A stretch of 64,000 bases of DNA, from positions 186,001 to 250,000 of the forward strand of contig NZ_FQUD01000001.1 of NCBI RefSeq assembly GCF_900128945.1, written 5' to 3'. Below, one piece after another: positions 20,169 to 30,067 of this stretch. The translations under genes were made by a program, and so were the position numbers. Position 1 is the stretch's first letter; every line of letters begins with the position of its first letter. The notes below the pieces were generated by a model. The model was not told where the DNA came from and ran no database searches. It saw nothing but the letters and a program-made list of their open reading frames with translations. The stretch is from Chryseobacterium sp. OV279 (GTDB lineage: Bacteria > Bacteroidota > Bacteroidia > Flavobacteriales > Weeksellaceae).

Positions 20169-21191
20169 TTAAAATAATTCTCCAGGGATTTTTGGTCTGG
20201 TTATGTTTAAATGCTGATAGGCCTTGTCGGTCACTTCTCTTCCTCTTGGTGTTCTGATGATGAATCCTTCCTGAATCAGAAACGGTTCGTAAACCTCTTC
20301 CAATGTTTCAGGATTTTCAGCAATGGAAGTCGCCAGCGCGGAAATTCCCACCGGTTTTCCTTTGAAGTTTTCAATCATGACACGCATGATTTTATTATCC
20401 ATTTCATCTAAACCGAATTCATCCACATTAAGAGAATTCAATGCATATTTTGTAATGTTGATCTCTATTTCTCCGTTCCCTTTAATCTCAGCGAAATCAC
20501 GTACCCTTCTTAGCAGAGCATTCGCAATTCTGGGAGTTCCACGGCTTCTTCTCGCAATTTCTATCGCTGCATCTTCATAAATCTTACATCCTAAAACCCT
20601 TGCACTTCTCTGGATAATCATCGATAAAAGCTCAACCGAATAATATTCAAGTCTGCTTTGAATCCCGAATCTCGCCAGCATCGGCTTTGTCAGCATTCCG
20701 CTTCTTGTCGTAGCTCCCACCAAAGTAAAAGGATTCAGCCCGATTTGAACGCTTCTTGCATTAGGTCCGGTTTCCAGCATAATGTCTATCTTATAATCCT
20801 CCATGGCAGAATACAGATACTCTTCCACGATAGGAGACAGACGGTGGATTTCGTCAATAAAAAGAACATCATTTTCCTCCAGATTCGTCAATAATCCTGC
20901 TAAACTGCCGGGTTTGTCCAAAACAGGACCGGAAGTAATCTTACAACCTACTCCAAGTTCATTGGCTATAATATTGGCTAAAGTGGTTTTACCCAGACCC
21001 GGCGGACCATGAAGAAGAACATGATCAAGGGCACCACCACGTCTTTTGGCAGCACTTACAAAAACTTCAAGGTTTTCCAAAGTTTTTCTCTGCCCCGCAA
21101 AGTCCTTAAAACTCTGGGGACGGATCTGCTCCTCCTGCATAAGCTCATCATGCGAGTAGTTTTCCTTATCTGGATGTAAAAAATCTGGCAT
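20169..21191 (-). CDS. ruvB: Holliday junction branch migration helicase RuvB
   Basis: 340 residues, full length for RuvB. It is the AAA+ motor that drives branch migration of Holliday junctions with RuvA. Visible are Walker A 'GPPGLGKT', Walker B 'LFIDEIHRL', sensor 1 'GATTRSGML', and the C-terminal winged helix including 'TPRGREVT'. It is the first gene of a minus-strand set divergent from hutI. Confidence 0.96.
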   Translation of the reverse strand: MPDFLHPDKENYSHDELMQEEQIRPQSFKDFAGQRKTLENLEVFVSAAKRRGGALDHVLLHGPPGLGKTTLANIIANELGVGCKITSGPVLDKPGSLAGLLTNLEENDVLFIDEIHRLSPIVEEYLYSAMEDYKIDIMLETGPNARSVQIGLNPFTLVGATTRSGMLTKPMLARFGIQSRLEYYSVELLSMIIQRSARVLGCKIYEDAAIEIARRSRGTPRIANALLRRVRDFAEIKGNGEIEINITKYALNSLNVDEFGLDEMDNKIMRVMIENFKGKPVGISALATSIAENPETLEEVYEPFLIQEGFIIRTPRGREVTDKAYQHLNITRPKIPGELF

Positions 21192-21391
21192 TAATTCATT
21201 TCATTTACCTCAAAGATAACAAATTTAGACTAAGGTTGAGGTTTAGACTGTGAAATTTCAGGGATAGAAAAAAGGCTGAGATAGAGGCTGAGGTTGAGAT
21301 AAAGGCTAACTTGGATTTAGAGGATTAATATATTTTAAGTATTTTTGAGAGTAAATTAATTATAAACAAGCGGGAGCTTAATCTTAGATCA
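21192..21391. repeat. divergent intergenic region with degenerate GAGGTTGAG/AGGCTGAG repeats
   Basis: Between ruvB and hutI lie several imperfect copies of a short purine-rich unit (aggctgagata, aggctgaggttgag, aaggctaac), densest at about 21273-21312. It must also carry the promoters for both directions. No coding potential is seen. Confidence 0.45.
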
Positions 21392-22618
21392 ATGAAGTTA
21401 ATAGGACCCTTTAAGCAGATTGTAACTTTAGCAGGCCTTCCACTGAGAGGGAAATTATCTGATGAACAATTACAAGTTATTACGGACGGAGGAATTGTAG
21501 TGAATGACGGTAAAATTCAAAACATCGGAAATTTCGAAGCACTGAAATCTGAAAATCAAAATATAGAGACTGAAACCATTGAAGGAGAGCAGATTGTGCT
21601 TCCTGGGTTTGTAGATGCTCATACGCATATTTGTTTTGGAGGAAACCGTGCCAATGATTTTGCGATGCGTAATGCAGGGAAAACCTATCTTGAAATTGCA
21701 GAAAGTGGTGGTGGAATCTGGAGTTCCGTACAGCATACAAGAAATGCTTCAGAAGAAGAATTACTTAGAACTTTACTGGAAAGAATCGGTTTCCTGGTAT
21801 CATTGGGAATTACGACGATTGAAATAAAAAGCGGTTACGGATTAGATGTGGAAAACGAGCTGAAAATGCTTAGAATAATTAAAAAAGCACAGGATCAGAC
21901 GAAAGCTAAATTAGTTCCTACGTGTCTTTCCGCGCACCTGAAGCCAAGAGATTTTGAAGGAAGTAATACAGAATATTTAAACTATATCCTTACTGAAATT
22001 TTACCTAAAGTAAAAGAAGAAGGATTGGCCAAGCGTGTAGATATTTTTATCGAAAAATCTGCGTTCCAGCCGAAAGAAAGTAAAGATTTCCTTCTTAAAA
22101 CTAAAGATTTAGGTTTCGATATTACGGTTCATGCAGACCAGTTTACACCGGGAAGTTCAAGAATTGCTGTGGAAGTAGGAGCGAAATCTGCAGACCATCT
22201 CGAAGCAACTATTGACAAAGATATTGAGTTTTTGGCACAGTCAGATACTGTAGCTACTGCACTTCCGGGAGCAAGCTTAGGATTAGGGGAGAAATTTACA
22301 CCTGCCAGAAAATTACTGGATGCCGGAGCGATTGTAGCCATCGCCAGTGACTGGAATCCGGGATCTGCACCGATGGGGAATTTAATTACCCAGGCTTCTA
22401 TTTTAGCAACATTTGAAAAACTAACGACCGCTGAGGTATTGGCCGGAATGACTTTCCGTGCTGCCTATGCATTAGGTCTTGAAGACATAGGAAAACTGGA
22501 ACCCGGTAAAAAGGCAGATTTTGTCACTTTTAAAACCGACAATTTCCAGAATGTTCTTTACAATCAGGGAAGTCTGAATGCAGAACATGTGTATATAGAC
22601 GGAACTCAAATTCATTAG
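21392..22618 (+). CDS. hutI: imidazolonepropionase
   Basis: 408 residues. It hydrolyses 4-imidazolone-5-propionate to N-formimidoyl-glutamate in histidine degradation. It belongs to the amidohydrolase superfamily: the metal ligands are in 'GFVDAHTHICFGG', later 'VHADQF' and 'SADHLE', and the catalytic Asp in 'AIASDWNPGS'. Length and motifs match HutI. The next gene starts 3 bases after the stop, and hutG lies 3.5 kb downstream; hutH and hutU are not in the window. Confidence 0.95.
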   Translation: MKLIGPFKQIVTLAGLPLRGKLSDEQLQVITDGGIVVNDGKIQNIGNFEALKSENQNIETETIEGEQIVLPGFVDAHTHICFGGNRANDFAMRNAGKTYLEIAESGGGIWSSVQHTRNASEEELLRTLLERIGFLVSLGITTIEIKSGYGLDVENELKMLRIIKKAQDQTKAKLVPTCLSAHLKPRDFEGSNTEYLNYILTEILPKVKEEGLAKRVDIFIEKSAFQPKESKDFLLKTKDLGFDITVHADQFTPGSSRIAVEVGAKSADHLEATIDKDIEFLAQSDTVATALPGASLGLGEKFTPARKLLDAGAIVAIASDWNPGSAPMGNLITQASILATFEKLTTAEVLAGMTFRAAYALGLEDIGKLEPGKKADFVTFKTDNFQNVLYNQGSLNAEHVYIDGTQIH

Positions 22619-22621
22619 AGT

Positions 22622-23716
22622 ATGGGGATTTTTGATAAGATTCTGGGTAAAAAACAGCCGGAAAAGGAAAACAGAACCTATAAAGAGTTTTGGGATTGGT
22701 TTTTGACCAAAGAGAAAACATTTTTTGAAGTGGTTAAAAACAGAGAACATATTGAAGGACAGTTTTTTGATGTGATGGCTCCGGAGCTTTCCAAAATACA
22801 TGAGGGGTATTACTTCCTCTCAGGGATGTCTGATGACCATACGGCAGAGCTTATCATTACGGTAGAAGGTGAGATAAAAAAAATGGTTTTTGCGGAGGAA
22901 CTCGTTGCTGCTGCTCCAAAGATGGATCGCTGGAAAATAACCGCCCTTAAGCCTGAAACGGATATTGAGAACGTTGGAATCCGGATGAATGACTGCGAGT
23001 TCACAAAAGACAATATCCACTTTTACTCCAATGAAATAGAAGGATATCCGGATGAGATCGATCTGGCCTTCGTCTATAGTGATTTGAACGAAGAAAACAG
23101 AGGGGCAGCCACAACAGGAATCTGTATTTTTCTGGATAATTTCCTGGGTGAACTGAATTTTGCCACTCAGATTGATACCTTCAGTGTGATTGGTAAAAAT
23201 GAAGCTGAACAGGAACTTATTCCGATAGAAAAGTTAAAAGAATTTCTTCTCTGGAGAGAAAGGGAATTTACAGAGAAGTATAAAGATATGAAGCTGGAGA
23301 CTGAAGATCAGTTTTCCCTTCTTGAAGCTACTTTGGAAAACGGAATGCCATTGATGGCCACTGTGAATGCTTCTTTGCTGAAATACAATGCAAAAGCTTC
23401 CTATCCTTGGATCTCAGTGCTTAAAATTTCTTACGACGGGAACAGGAATGATGGTTTTCCGGAAGAAAAAGATTACAATACGATGAACATCATCGAAGAT
23501 TATGCAGTGGAAGTTCTGACTCCTGAAAATGGACATCTCTACATCGGGAGAGAAACGGCAGACAGCTGTAAAAGTATTTATTTTGCCAGCAAAGACTTCA
23601 GACAACCCTCAAAAGTTTTTGACCAGATCATCAAAGAAAATCCTCAATATAAAATTTCACTTGAAATTTACAAGGATAAATACTGGCAAAGTTTTGAACA
23701 CTTTAACGTCAATTAA
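22622..23716 (+). CDS. DUF695-like protein
   Basis: 364 residues, no signal peptide or membrane segment, acidic. The C-terminal part ('HLYIGRETADSCKSIYFASKDF') resembles the DUF695 family of unknown function; the first half may be a diverged second module. It is encoded directly after hutI, probably on the same message, though nothing suggests a role in histidine breakdown. A terminator follows. Confidence 0.6.
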   Translation: MGIFDKILGKKQPEKENRTYKEFWDWFLTKEKTFFEVVKNREHIEGQFFDVMAPELSKIHEGYYFLSGMSDDHTAELIITVEGEIKKMVFAEELVAAAPKMDRWKITALKPETDIENVGIRMNDCEFTKDNIHFYSNEIEGYPDEIDLAFVYSDLNEENRGAATTGICIFLDNFLGELNFATQIDTFSVIGKNEAEQELIPIEKLKEFLLWREREFTEKYKDMKLETEDQFSLLEATLENGMPLMATVNASLLKYNAKASYPWISVLKISYDGNRNDGFPEEKDYNTMNIIEDYAVEVLTPENGHLYIGRETADSCKSIYFASKDFRQPSKVFDQIIKENPQYKISLEIYKDKYWQSFEHFNVN

Positions 23717-23728
23717 AGCAGATTTTTA

Positions 23729-23775
23729 GCGGGCTGGGACAAACGGATGAGACCGATTCCCAGCCTTGATTTTTA
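23729..23775 (+). terminator. rho-independent terminator after hutI operon
   Basis: Hairpin ggctggga / tcccagcc with a 20-base loop region, followed by a T-rich tail. Confidence 0.75.
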
Positions 23776-23809
23776 TTTTTTTATATAAGTTTCCTTATAT
23801 TGTGCCCCC

Positions 23810-23841
23810 GTTACTGTTCAGTCTTCGAAGAAAACAGTAAC
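23810..23841 (+). promoter_or_regulatory. perfect 9-bp inverted repeat upstream of the BCCT transporter
   Basis: gttactgtt and aacagtaac flank a 14-base spacer that itself holds the palindrome cttcgaag. It lies about 125 bases before the transporter start, after the previous terminator. It could be an operator or an RNA hairpin in the leader. Confidence 0.45.
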
Positions 23842-23964
23842 TTTCTATAGTTCTTAAGTACACTCCTTGATAAGGAAAATAAAGCAGTCATATTATTCTT
23901 TGAGTACTTCAGCCAGGGCTATGCCAGGTGTCTGTCAATATTAAAATACGAAAAAATAAAGGTG

Positions 23965-25977
23965 ATGAAATTTAAAAATCTAAAGTCTACTTTCAATAAA
24001 GGTGTTACTGTTCCAAGTCTCATTTTTATTATCGGAACGTGTTTTCTCTCGGCTCTTTATCCCAAACCGACGGAAAATATTTTAAACGGGATTAAACAGT
24101 TTATATTTGTTAATCTGAATTGGGTGTATGTCTGGGCGGTCACTCTGTTTGTGGTCTTTCTGGTTTATCTGCTTTTCAGTAAATATGCAAACATAAAGCT
24201 GGGCGCTAACGACAGTAAACCGGAATATTCCTTTTTTTCCTGGATTTCAATGCTGTTTGCAGCAGGAATGGGAATCGGACTGATTTATTTCAGTGTAGCA
24301 GAACCTATGCAGCACTATTCTTCCGAAGTTTTTGCCGATAATCATTACGTGAGCAGAGCCAAGCAGGCACAGTTATATACTTTCTTTCACTGGGGAGTTC
24401 ATGCCTGGGCGATTTACGGAGTGGTAGGACTTTCCTTATCATACTTTGCGTATCGCTACAGACTGCCGCTTTCCCTACGAAGCTGTTTTTATCCATTGTT
24501 GAAAGATAAGATTAACGGCAAATGGGGAAATGCGATTGATGTATTTGCACTATGCTGTACTTTCTTTGGATTGACCACTACTTTAGGATTTGGCGTGGTA
24601 CAGATCAGTTCAGGATTAAATATCCTCCACATCACCGCAGAAAACAGTTTTACCAACCAGGTGATAATTGTGATCAGCCTTATTGCGCTTTCTGTTTTTT
24701 CAGCGATCAGCGGAGTGGATAAAGGCGTGAAGATCTTAAGTAACATTAATGTAATGAGTGTGATTGTCCTCTTACTTTTTGTACTGATATTAGGTCCGAC
24801 GGTTTATCTGATAGGAAGTTTTACAGATGGATTGGGAAACTATATCAATAATTTTTTCAATCTTACTTTCAATACCCATGTTTACGAGAAAAATGCGTTG
24901 CCGTGGTTTTATGACTGGACTATTTTATACTGGGCGTGGTGGATTTCATGGTCGCCTTATGTAGGATTGTTTATCGCACGAATTTCTAAAGGACGTACCA
25001 TCAGGGAATTTATTCTGGCAGTTTTAGTTCTTCCTACATTATTCAATTTTATCTGGATGTCTGTGTTTGGAAACAGTGCCATCTGGTTCGATTTAAATGT
25101 AGCCAACGGAAAATTAAGCCAGCTTGCATCTGATCCTGATGCACTGATGTTCCGGTTTTTAGAATATATGCCATTATCAACCCTGACTGGGTTTTTCGTT
25201 ATTGCCATCATTATTATTTTCTTTGTGACCTCCGCCGATTCGGGAATATTTGTCATGAACAGCATTGCTACTAAAAATTCCACTAAATCTCCGAAATGGC
25301 AGATCGTATTCTGGGGTATTTTACTCGCCGTGCTTTCTCTTTTACTGTTAAATGCAGGAGGATTAAAAGCACTCCAAAGCATGACTTTAATTACGGCTTT
25401 ACCTTTTTCAATCATCGTCCTCTTATTTATCGTCAGTCTGATGAAGGGTTTGATCATTGACCAGAAATATTATGATACTAACTTTTCTGCCTCAACCGTT
25501 CCCTGGTCAGGTGAATTTTGGAAAGAACGTTTAAAAAACATCGTTTCGTTTAAAGATAATTCGTCAGTAGATTATTTTATTCAGGTTAAAACAAAAGAAG
25601 CCTTTACAGATCTGCAGCAGGAATTTGCAGCCAATGGAATTGAAGCGAAAATAAACCATTACGAAAGTCCTGTCAGAACAGAAATAGAAATCCATCAGGG
25701 AGTCGTCAATAATTTTATCTACGGTGTTGAAAACAGAGTAAAAACCGTTTCTGAATACATGATCAATGAAGAAAATCTTCCCGATCTGGAGGATAAGAAA
25801 ACCCACTATCCAAGATCCTATTTTGGAGATGGGAGAGAAGGATATGATGTGCAGTATTTTACAAAAAATGAACTGATTTCTGATGTTCTCAAGCATTATG
25901 AGCGGTTTCTGGAAATTGTTTCAGAAGAACGCAATGAAATGTTCATCAGCAGTAATGCGAATCAGGGAAAAGAATAA
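23965..25977 (+). CDS. BCCT-family (betaine/choline/carnitine) transporter
   Basis: 670 residues from ATG 23965 (a GTG codon directly upstream is also open). About 12 hydrophobic segments span residues 20-500. The BCCT signature region is visible as 'MGIGLIYFSVAEPMQHY', and the Trp-rich 'YWAWWISWSPYVGLFIARISKGRT' core (20 residues of it at about 317-340). A soluble tail of about 150 residues follows, as in BetT-like members. Such carriers take up glycine betaine, choline or related trimethylammonium solutes by ion or proton coupling; substrate cannot be fixed here. Its place between hutI and hutG is unexplained. Confidence 0.9.
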   Translation: MKFKNLKSTFNKGVTVPSLIFIIGTCFLSALYPKPTENILNGIKQFIFVNLNWVYVWAVTLFVVFLVYLLFSKYANIKLGANDSKPEYSFFSWISMLFAAGMGIGLIYFSVAEPMQHYSSEVFADNHYVSRAKQAQLYTFFHWGVHAWAIYGVVGLSLSYFAYRYRLPLSLRSCFYPLLKDKINGKWGNAIDVFALCCTFFGLTTTLGFGVVQISSGLNILHITAENSFTNQVIIVISLIALSVFSAISGVDKGVKILSNINVMSVIVLLLFVLILGPTVYLIGSFTDGLGNYINNFFNLTFNTHVYEKNALPWFYDWTILYWAWWISWSPYVGLFIARISKGRTIREFILAVLVLPTLFNFIWMSVFGNSAIWFDLNVANGKLSQLASDPDALMFRFLEYMPLSTLTGFFVIAIIIIFFVTSADSGIFVMNSIATKNSTKSPKWQIVFWGILLAVLSLLLLNAGGLKALQSMTLITALPFSIIVLLFIVSLMKGLIIDQKYYDTNFSASTVPWSGEFWKERLKNIVSFKDNSSVDYFIQVKTKEAFTDLQQEFAANGIEAKINHYESPVRTEIEIHQGVVNNFIYGVENRVKTVSEYMINEENLPDLEDKKTHYPRSYFGDGREGYDVQYFTKNELISDVLKHYERFLEIVSEERNEMFISSNANQGKE

Positions 25978-26117
25978 CCTGAAAAAGCACATTTTTAGGG
26001 AATGACGGATGTCATGGAATGCTGTTGAAATTGAATACAGGAGCGTTTTAATATGTAAACAATATTATTTAGATTTACCATATAAAACGATGTCATTAAA
26101 AATTTAATTTAAATTCT

Positions 26118-27041
26118 ATGTTTCAGGACACTTGGAAAGGCAGATTAGACGGAGAAGAACTTCTTTTCCACAGAATATTTCAGAGAGTTAAAGAAGAACA
26201 TAATTACGACCAGATTGCTGCAGATGATTTTGTCCTGCATGGTTTTGCCGTAGACGAAGGAGTTAGACGGAATAAAGGCCGCCAGGGAGCAAAAGATGCT
26301 CCGGATGTGATCCGGAAAAATATGTCTAATTTCCCTGTGATCCGTCCGGATTTTTCCCTTCTGGATTTCGGAAATATAACCTGTGAAGACGGCGATCTCG
26401 AAAGCACCCAGAACAGCCTTGCTAAAAATGTATCCAAGGTATTGCTGAAAGGCGGGAAATCACTTGTTTTAGGTGGCGGTCATGAAGTAACGTATGCCCA
26501 TTATTTAGGCGTAAAAACAGCTTTTCCGGAACAGAAAATCGGGATCATTAATATCGATGCTCATTTTGACAACAGACAGCCTGAAGAAGGAGTAGGGCCA
26601 AGCTCAGGAACCGGATTCTGGCAGATCGCACAGGAAGGACAGATCAATTCACTGCATATCGGGATTCAGAGAAATTCAAATACCTTGAAACTCTTTGATA
26701 CAGCCCATCAGTACGGAATGAAATACATCCTTGCAGATGAACTCTTTTTCGAAAATCTTCCTTCGATTTATCAGCGCATTGATGAACTTACGGAAAGTGT
26801 AGATTTTATCTATCTTACGATCTGTATGGATGTTTTCAATGCATCAATCGCTCCGGGGGTTTCCGCTTCCGCATATAATGGTATCTTTGCAGATACGCCT
26901 TTTATGCATTTGTACAGGCATATTTTAAAAAATAAAAAACTCATAGCACTGGATGCAGCAGAAGTCAATCCTTCCCTTGATATTCAGGAAAGAACGGCAA
27001 GACTTGCTGCGTGTCTTGTGAATGAATGGTTTATGATCTAG
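26118..27041 (+). CDS. hutG: formimidoylglutamase
   Basis: 307 residues of the arginase/agmatinase fold. Metal-binding segments are 'GGGHEVTYAHY', 'NIDAHFDNR' and 'CMDVFNAS' followed by 'APGVSA'. The family hydrolyses N-formimidoyl-glutamate to glutamate and formamide, the last step of one histidine-degradation route, which fits hutI nearby. The third motif (CMDVF) differs from the SxDxDxxDP of classical arginases. I assign HutG from context plus the 'APGVSA' pattern. Confidence 0.87.
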   Translation: MFQDTWKGRLDGEELLFHRIFQRVKEEHNYDQIAADDFVLHGFAVDEGVRRNKGRQGAKDAPDVIRKNMSNFPVIRPDFSLLDFGNITCEDGDLESTQNSLAKNVSKVLLKGGKSLVLGGGHEVTYAHYLGVKTAFPEQKIGIINIDAHFDNRQPEEGVGPSSGTGFWQIAQEGQINSLHIGIQRNSNTLKLFDTAHQYGMKYILADELFFENLPSIYQRIDELTESVDFIYLTICMDVFNASIAPGVSASAYNGIFADTPFMHLYRHILKNKKLIALDAAEVNPSLDIQERTARLAACLVNEWFMI

Positions 27042-27178
27042 TAGAAATTATATTATTTCGATAGAGAAAATCATTCCTTTATTTAGCCTTTAAGGAACAA
27101 AATTTGTTACTTTCACGGTGCTTTTTAGAATAAAGGCATTAATAAATTCATTTTTGAATTTAAAACAGAAATTAGATT

Positions 27179-28471
27179 ATGGAACAGTTAATTGAAAATA
27201 AGCTTATTAAAGCAGATAAGACATTTTCAGAATGGAGAAAAGTACCGTTTGAAGAAAAGCAGAAGCTGATCTCAAAAGCGGCAGAAATTTTAAAGAATAA
27301 TTCGGAAAAATTTGGTAGGATCATCACGACAGAGATGAATAAACCTATTTCAGAGTCGATTGCTGAGGTGGAGAAATGTGCATTAATGATGAATTATTAT
27401 GCAGCTGCTGAAAACATTTTAAAACCTGAAAAAATTGAATCTGAATTTTCTTATTCTGAAGTTCATTATGTTCCGAAAGGTGTGATTTTAGGAGTAATGC
27501 CATGGAATTTTCCTTTCTGGCAGGTACTGAGATTCGCCACACCAGCGATTTTAGCTGGAAATACTGTAGTTCTGAAACATGCTTCCATCTGTTTCGGAAG
27601 TGGAAATGCTATTGAACAGGTATTCCTGGAGGCAGGTTTTCCGGAAGGTGTTTTCCTCAATTTGGAAGTAGGACATCAGGCTGTAAAAGAAATTCTTGAG
27701 CACGATGCTGTAAAAGGAGTAAGTCTTACAGGCAGCGGAAAAGCGGGTGGAGAAGTAGCTTCCATCGCCGGTTTAAATATCAAAAAATCTTTACTGGAAT
27801 TAGGCGGAAGTGATGCTTTCATTATTTTTGATGATGCAGATTTAGATGCAGCGGCAAAAGCAGGCGCAAAATCCAGACTTCAGAATTGCGGACAAACCTG
27901 TACGGCTGCTAAAAGATTTATTATTGACGAAAAAATTGAAGATGAATTTTTACCGAAATTCATTGAAGAATATAAAACGTATGAAATTGGAGATCCTTTA
28001 AATAAGGAAACTAAATTAGCGGGAATGGCAAGACCGGACCTCGCTGATGAGTTGGAGGCTCAGTTCAACAGGGCACTGGAAAACGGTGCTGAAATTATTA
28101 TTCCTTTGGAAAGAATCTCTGAAAATGAATTTAAACCCGGTTTAATTCGCGTTCAGGAAGGAAATCCTATTTTAAAAGAAGAACTTTTTGGACCTCTTGG
28201 TATGATCATGATTGCTAAAAGTGATGAAGAAGCTTTACAAATGGCGAATGATATTCCGTTTGGACTTTCCAATTCTGTTTGGACGAAAAAAGCAGACCGT
28301 CAGTTATTCTTTATTGAAAACCTGGAATCAGGAACAGTCAATATCAACAGAATGACGAGTTCTGATCCGCGTTTTCCATTCGGTGGAAGCAAGGCTTCAG
28401 GATATGGGACGGAGCTGTCTTTATTGGCTTTAAAAGAGTTTGTGACGGCAAGAACGATTGTGGGGAACTAA
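27179..28471 (+). CDS. NAD(P)-dependent aldehyde dehydrogenase, succinate-semialdehyde-dehydrogenase-like
   Basis: 430 residues, shorter than the usual 455-480 because the N-terminal strand with an 'NPATGE'-like motif is missing. The catalytic machinery is complete: Asn in 'MPWNFPFW', Glu in 'LLELGGSDAF', and Cys in 'NCGQTCTAAKR'; the C-terminal 'FPFGGSKASGYG' is also present. The closest pattern is the NAD-dependent succinate-semialdehyde dehydrogenase group. It is monocistronic, with a terminator about 40 bases after the stop. Confidence 0.85.
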   Translation: MEQLIENKLIKADKTFSEWRKVPFEEKQKLISKAAEILKNNSEKFGRIITTEMNKPISESIAEVEKCALMMNYYAAAENILKPEKIESEFSYSEVHYVPKGVILGVMPWNFPFWQVLRFATPAILAGNTVVLKHASICFGSGNAIEQVFLEAGFPEGVFLNLEVGHQAVKEILEHDAVKGVSLTGSGKAGGEVASIAGLNIKKSLLELGGSDAFIIFDDADLDAAAKAGAKSRLQNCGQTCTAAKRFIIDEKIEDEFLPKFIEEYKTYEIGDPLNKETKLAGMARPDLADELEAQFNRALENGAEIIIPLERISENEFKPGLIRVQEGNPILKEELFGPLGMIMIAKSDEEALQMANDIPFGLSNSVWTKKADRQLFFIENLESGTVNINRMTSSDPRFPFGGSKASGYGTELSLLALKEFVTARTIVGN

Positions 28472-28510
28472 GTTGTATGATGTACAATGTAAGCTTACGG
28501 TTATCAACAT

Positions 28511-28547
28511 AAAAAATCCCGGAAATATCTATTTCCGGGATTTTTTA
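28511..28547. terminator. bidirectional terminator between aldehyde dehydrogenase and pyk
   Basis: aaaaaatcccggaaat / atttccgggatttttt forms a long near-perfect hairpin with A and T runs on both sides. It can serve both convergent genes. Confidence 0.85.
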
Positions 28548-28568
28548 TATGCTTGTCAAAAAGTAATT

Positions 28569-28624
28569 TTGCTTATTGCTTATTGCTTATTGCTTATTGC
28601 TTATTGCTTATTGCTTATTGCTTA
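28569..28624 (-). repeat. heptanucleotide tandem repeat (GCTTATT)n at the pyk stop codon
   Basis: Seven perfect copies of gcttatt begin at 28571 and an eighth partial copy runs into the pyk stop codon (tta at 28622 on the plus strand). Read on the pyk strand the unit is aataagc, directly after the stop and before the shared terminator. Confidence 0.95.
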
Positions 28625-30067
28625 TACTGTCGTCAGTCTCAGTGTATTCGTTTTTCCGCCTTCGTAAGATGGAGTAGCATTGATATTGATTACAAAATCT
28701 CCGCTTTCGATATACCCATGGTTGTGAGTCAGCATATTCACCTGAATGATCGTCTCATCCGTAGACTTTTTCATGTCATAGTAGTAAGCATGAACGCCCC
28801 AAAGAAGGTTCAGCATCGTGATTACTCTTCTGTTTCCACTGTATACAATGATTTGAGAATTCGGTCTGTGAGCGGCAAGCTGGAATGCTGTATATCCTGA
28901 GTGCGTCAATGTAACGATTGCAGAAACGTTAGTCGTTTTAGCAATTCTTACCGCTGCAAGACATACTCTGTTCGTGATAAATCTTTCGTCGATGCAGTTG
29001 TAATCTTTTTCCATTGGCTCATTTTTATGTTGGTAAAAATGAGTGGTCTCGATATTCTTTACAATTTTCGTCATGTTTTCAACGACCTGAATCGGATATC
29101 TACCTACAGAAGTTTCTCCTGAAAGCATTACGGCATCCGCACCGTCCAATACAGAGTTGGCAACGTCATTTACCTCCGCTCTGGTAGGCGTAAGACTGTT
29201 GATCATGGTTTCCATCATCTGCGTAGCGATAATCACCGGCTTTGAATAGAATCTTGCCTTCTCTACCAGCGTTTTCTGGATAGCAGGAACTTCTTCCATC
29301 GGAACTTCCACACCAAGGTCACCACGGGCAACCATCAGTCCGTCACATTCCAATAGAATTTCGTCAATATTTTTAACGCCTTCCGGCTTTTCAATCTTAG
29401 CAATGATCGGGGTTTTGAATTTTCCGTTCGGATGGCTGTCGATCAGTTTTTTAAGGTCAATGATATCCTGAGCATGACGAACGAAAGAAAGGGCAATCCA
29501 GTCAACCTCCATGTCAAGCATGAAATTGGCATCCTGAATGTCTTTTTCCGTAAGAGCAGGAAGAGATACATTGGTATTCGGCAGGTTCACCCCTTTCTTG
29601 GAACTTAGAGGTCCCCCTTGGATGGTTTTTGCTTTTACCGTATCTATTTCGTTGGTTTCAATAACTTCCAACATCAGTTTTCCGTCATCAATAAGGATTT
29701 TTTCACCAACTTTTACGTCCTGAGGAAACTGCTGGTAAGTCATGTAAACCTTAGTAGAATCTCCCTCTATTTTCTCATTTGTAAAGGTAAGAACATCTCC
29801 CGGATTCAGGTAAGAACCTTCCTTTACAACGCCCACTCTCAGTTTCGGCCCCTGAAGGTCTCCTAAGATTCCTACAGAATAACCATATTCCTGATTAAGC
29901 TCTCTGATAATTTCAATATTATTTCGAACTAAGTCGTAGTCTGCATGTGAAAAATTTATTCTGAAAATATCAACACCCGCTTTCATTAGTCCTAACATTA
30001 CCTCCTTCGATGATGAAGCAGGCCCTAGTGTTGCAATAATTTTTGTCTTCTTTAAATACTTATTCAT
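28622..30067 (-). CDS. pyk: pyruvate kinase
   Basis: 481 residues. It transfers phosphate from phosphoenolpyruvate to ADP in glycolysis. Visible are 'TLGPASSS', 'RINFSHAD', the active-site segment 'KIEKPEGV', 'MVARGDLGVEVP' and 'VMLSGETSVGRYP'. The C-terminal effector-like domain is present. The start overlaps the end of the upstream small gene by 8 bases, so it belongs to the acpP-fabF-rnc block. A heptanucleotide repeat sits directly after the stop. Confidence 0.97.
   Translation of the reverse strand: MNKYLKKTKIIATLGPASSSKEVMLGLMKAGVDIFRINFSHADYDLVRNNIEIIRELNQEYGYSVGILGDLQGPKLRVGVVKEGSYLNPGDVLTFTNEKIEGDSTKVYMTYQQFPQDVKVGEKILIDDGKLMLEVIETNEIDTVKAKTIQGGPLSSKKGVNLPNTNVSLPALTEKDIQDANFMLDMEVDWIALSFVRHAQDIIDLKKLIDSHPNGKFKTPIIAKIEKPEGVKNIDEILLECDGLMVARGDLGVEVPMEEVPAIQKTLVEKARFYSKPVIIATQMMETMINSLTPTRAEVNDVANSVLDGADAVMLSGETSVGRYPIQVVENMTKIVKNIETTHFYQHKNEPMEKDYNCIDERFITNRVCLAAVRIAKTTNVSAIVTLTHSGYTAFQLAAHRPNSQIIVYSGNRRVITMLNLLWGVHAYYYDMKKSTDETIIQVNMLTHNHGYIESGDFVININATPSYEGGKTNTLRLTTV

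Noticed and set aside
21392..27041. hutI to hutG considered as a complete histidine-degradation operon
   Set aside because: hutH and hutU are absent, terminators and a transporter of another class lie between, and the genes are in separate transcription units.
28569..28624. Tandem repeat considered as a CRISPR array
   Set aside because: The unit is 7 bases with no spacers, and no cas genes are nearby; it is a simple sequence repeat.
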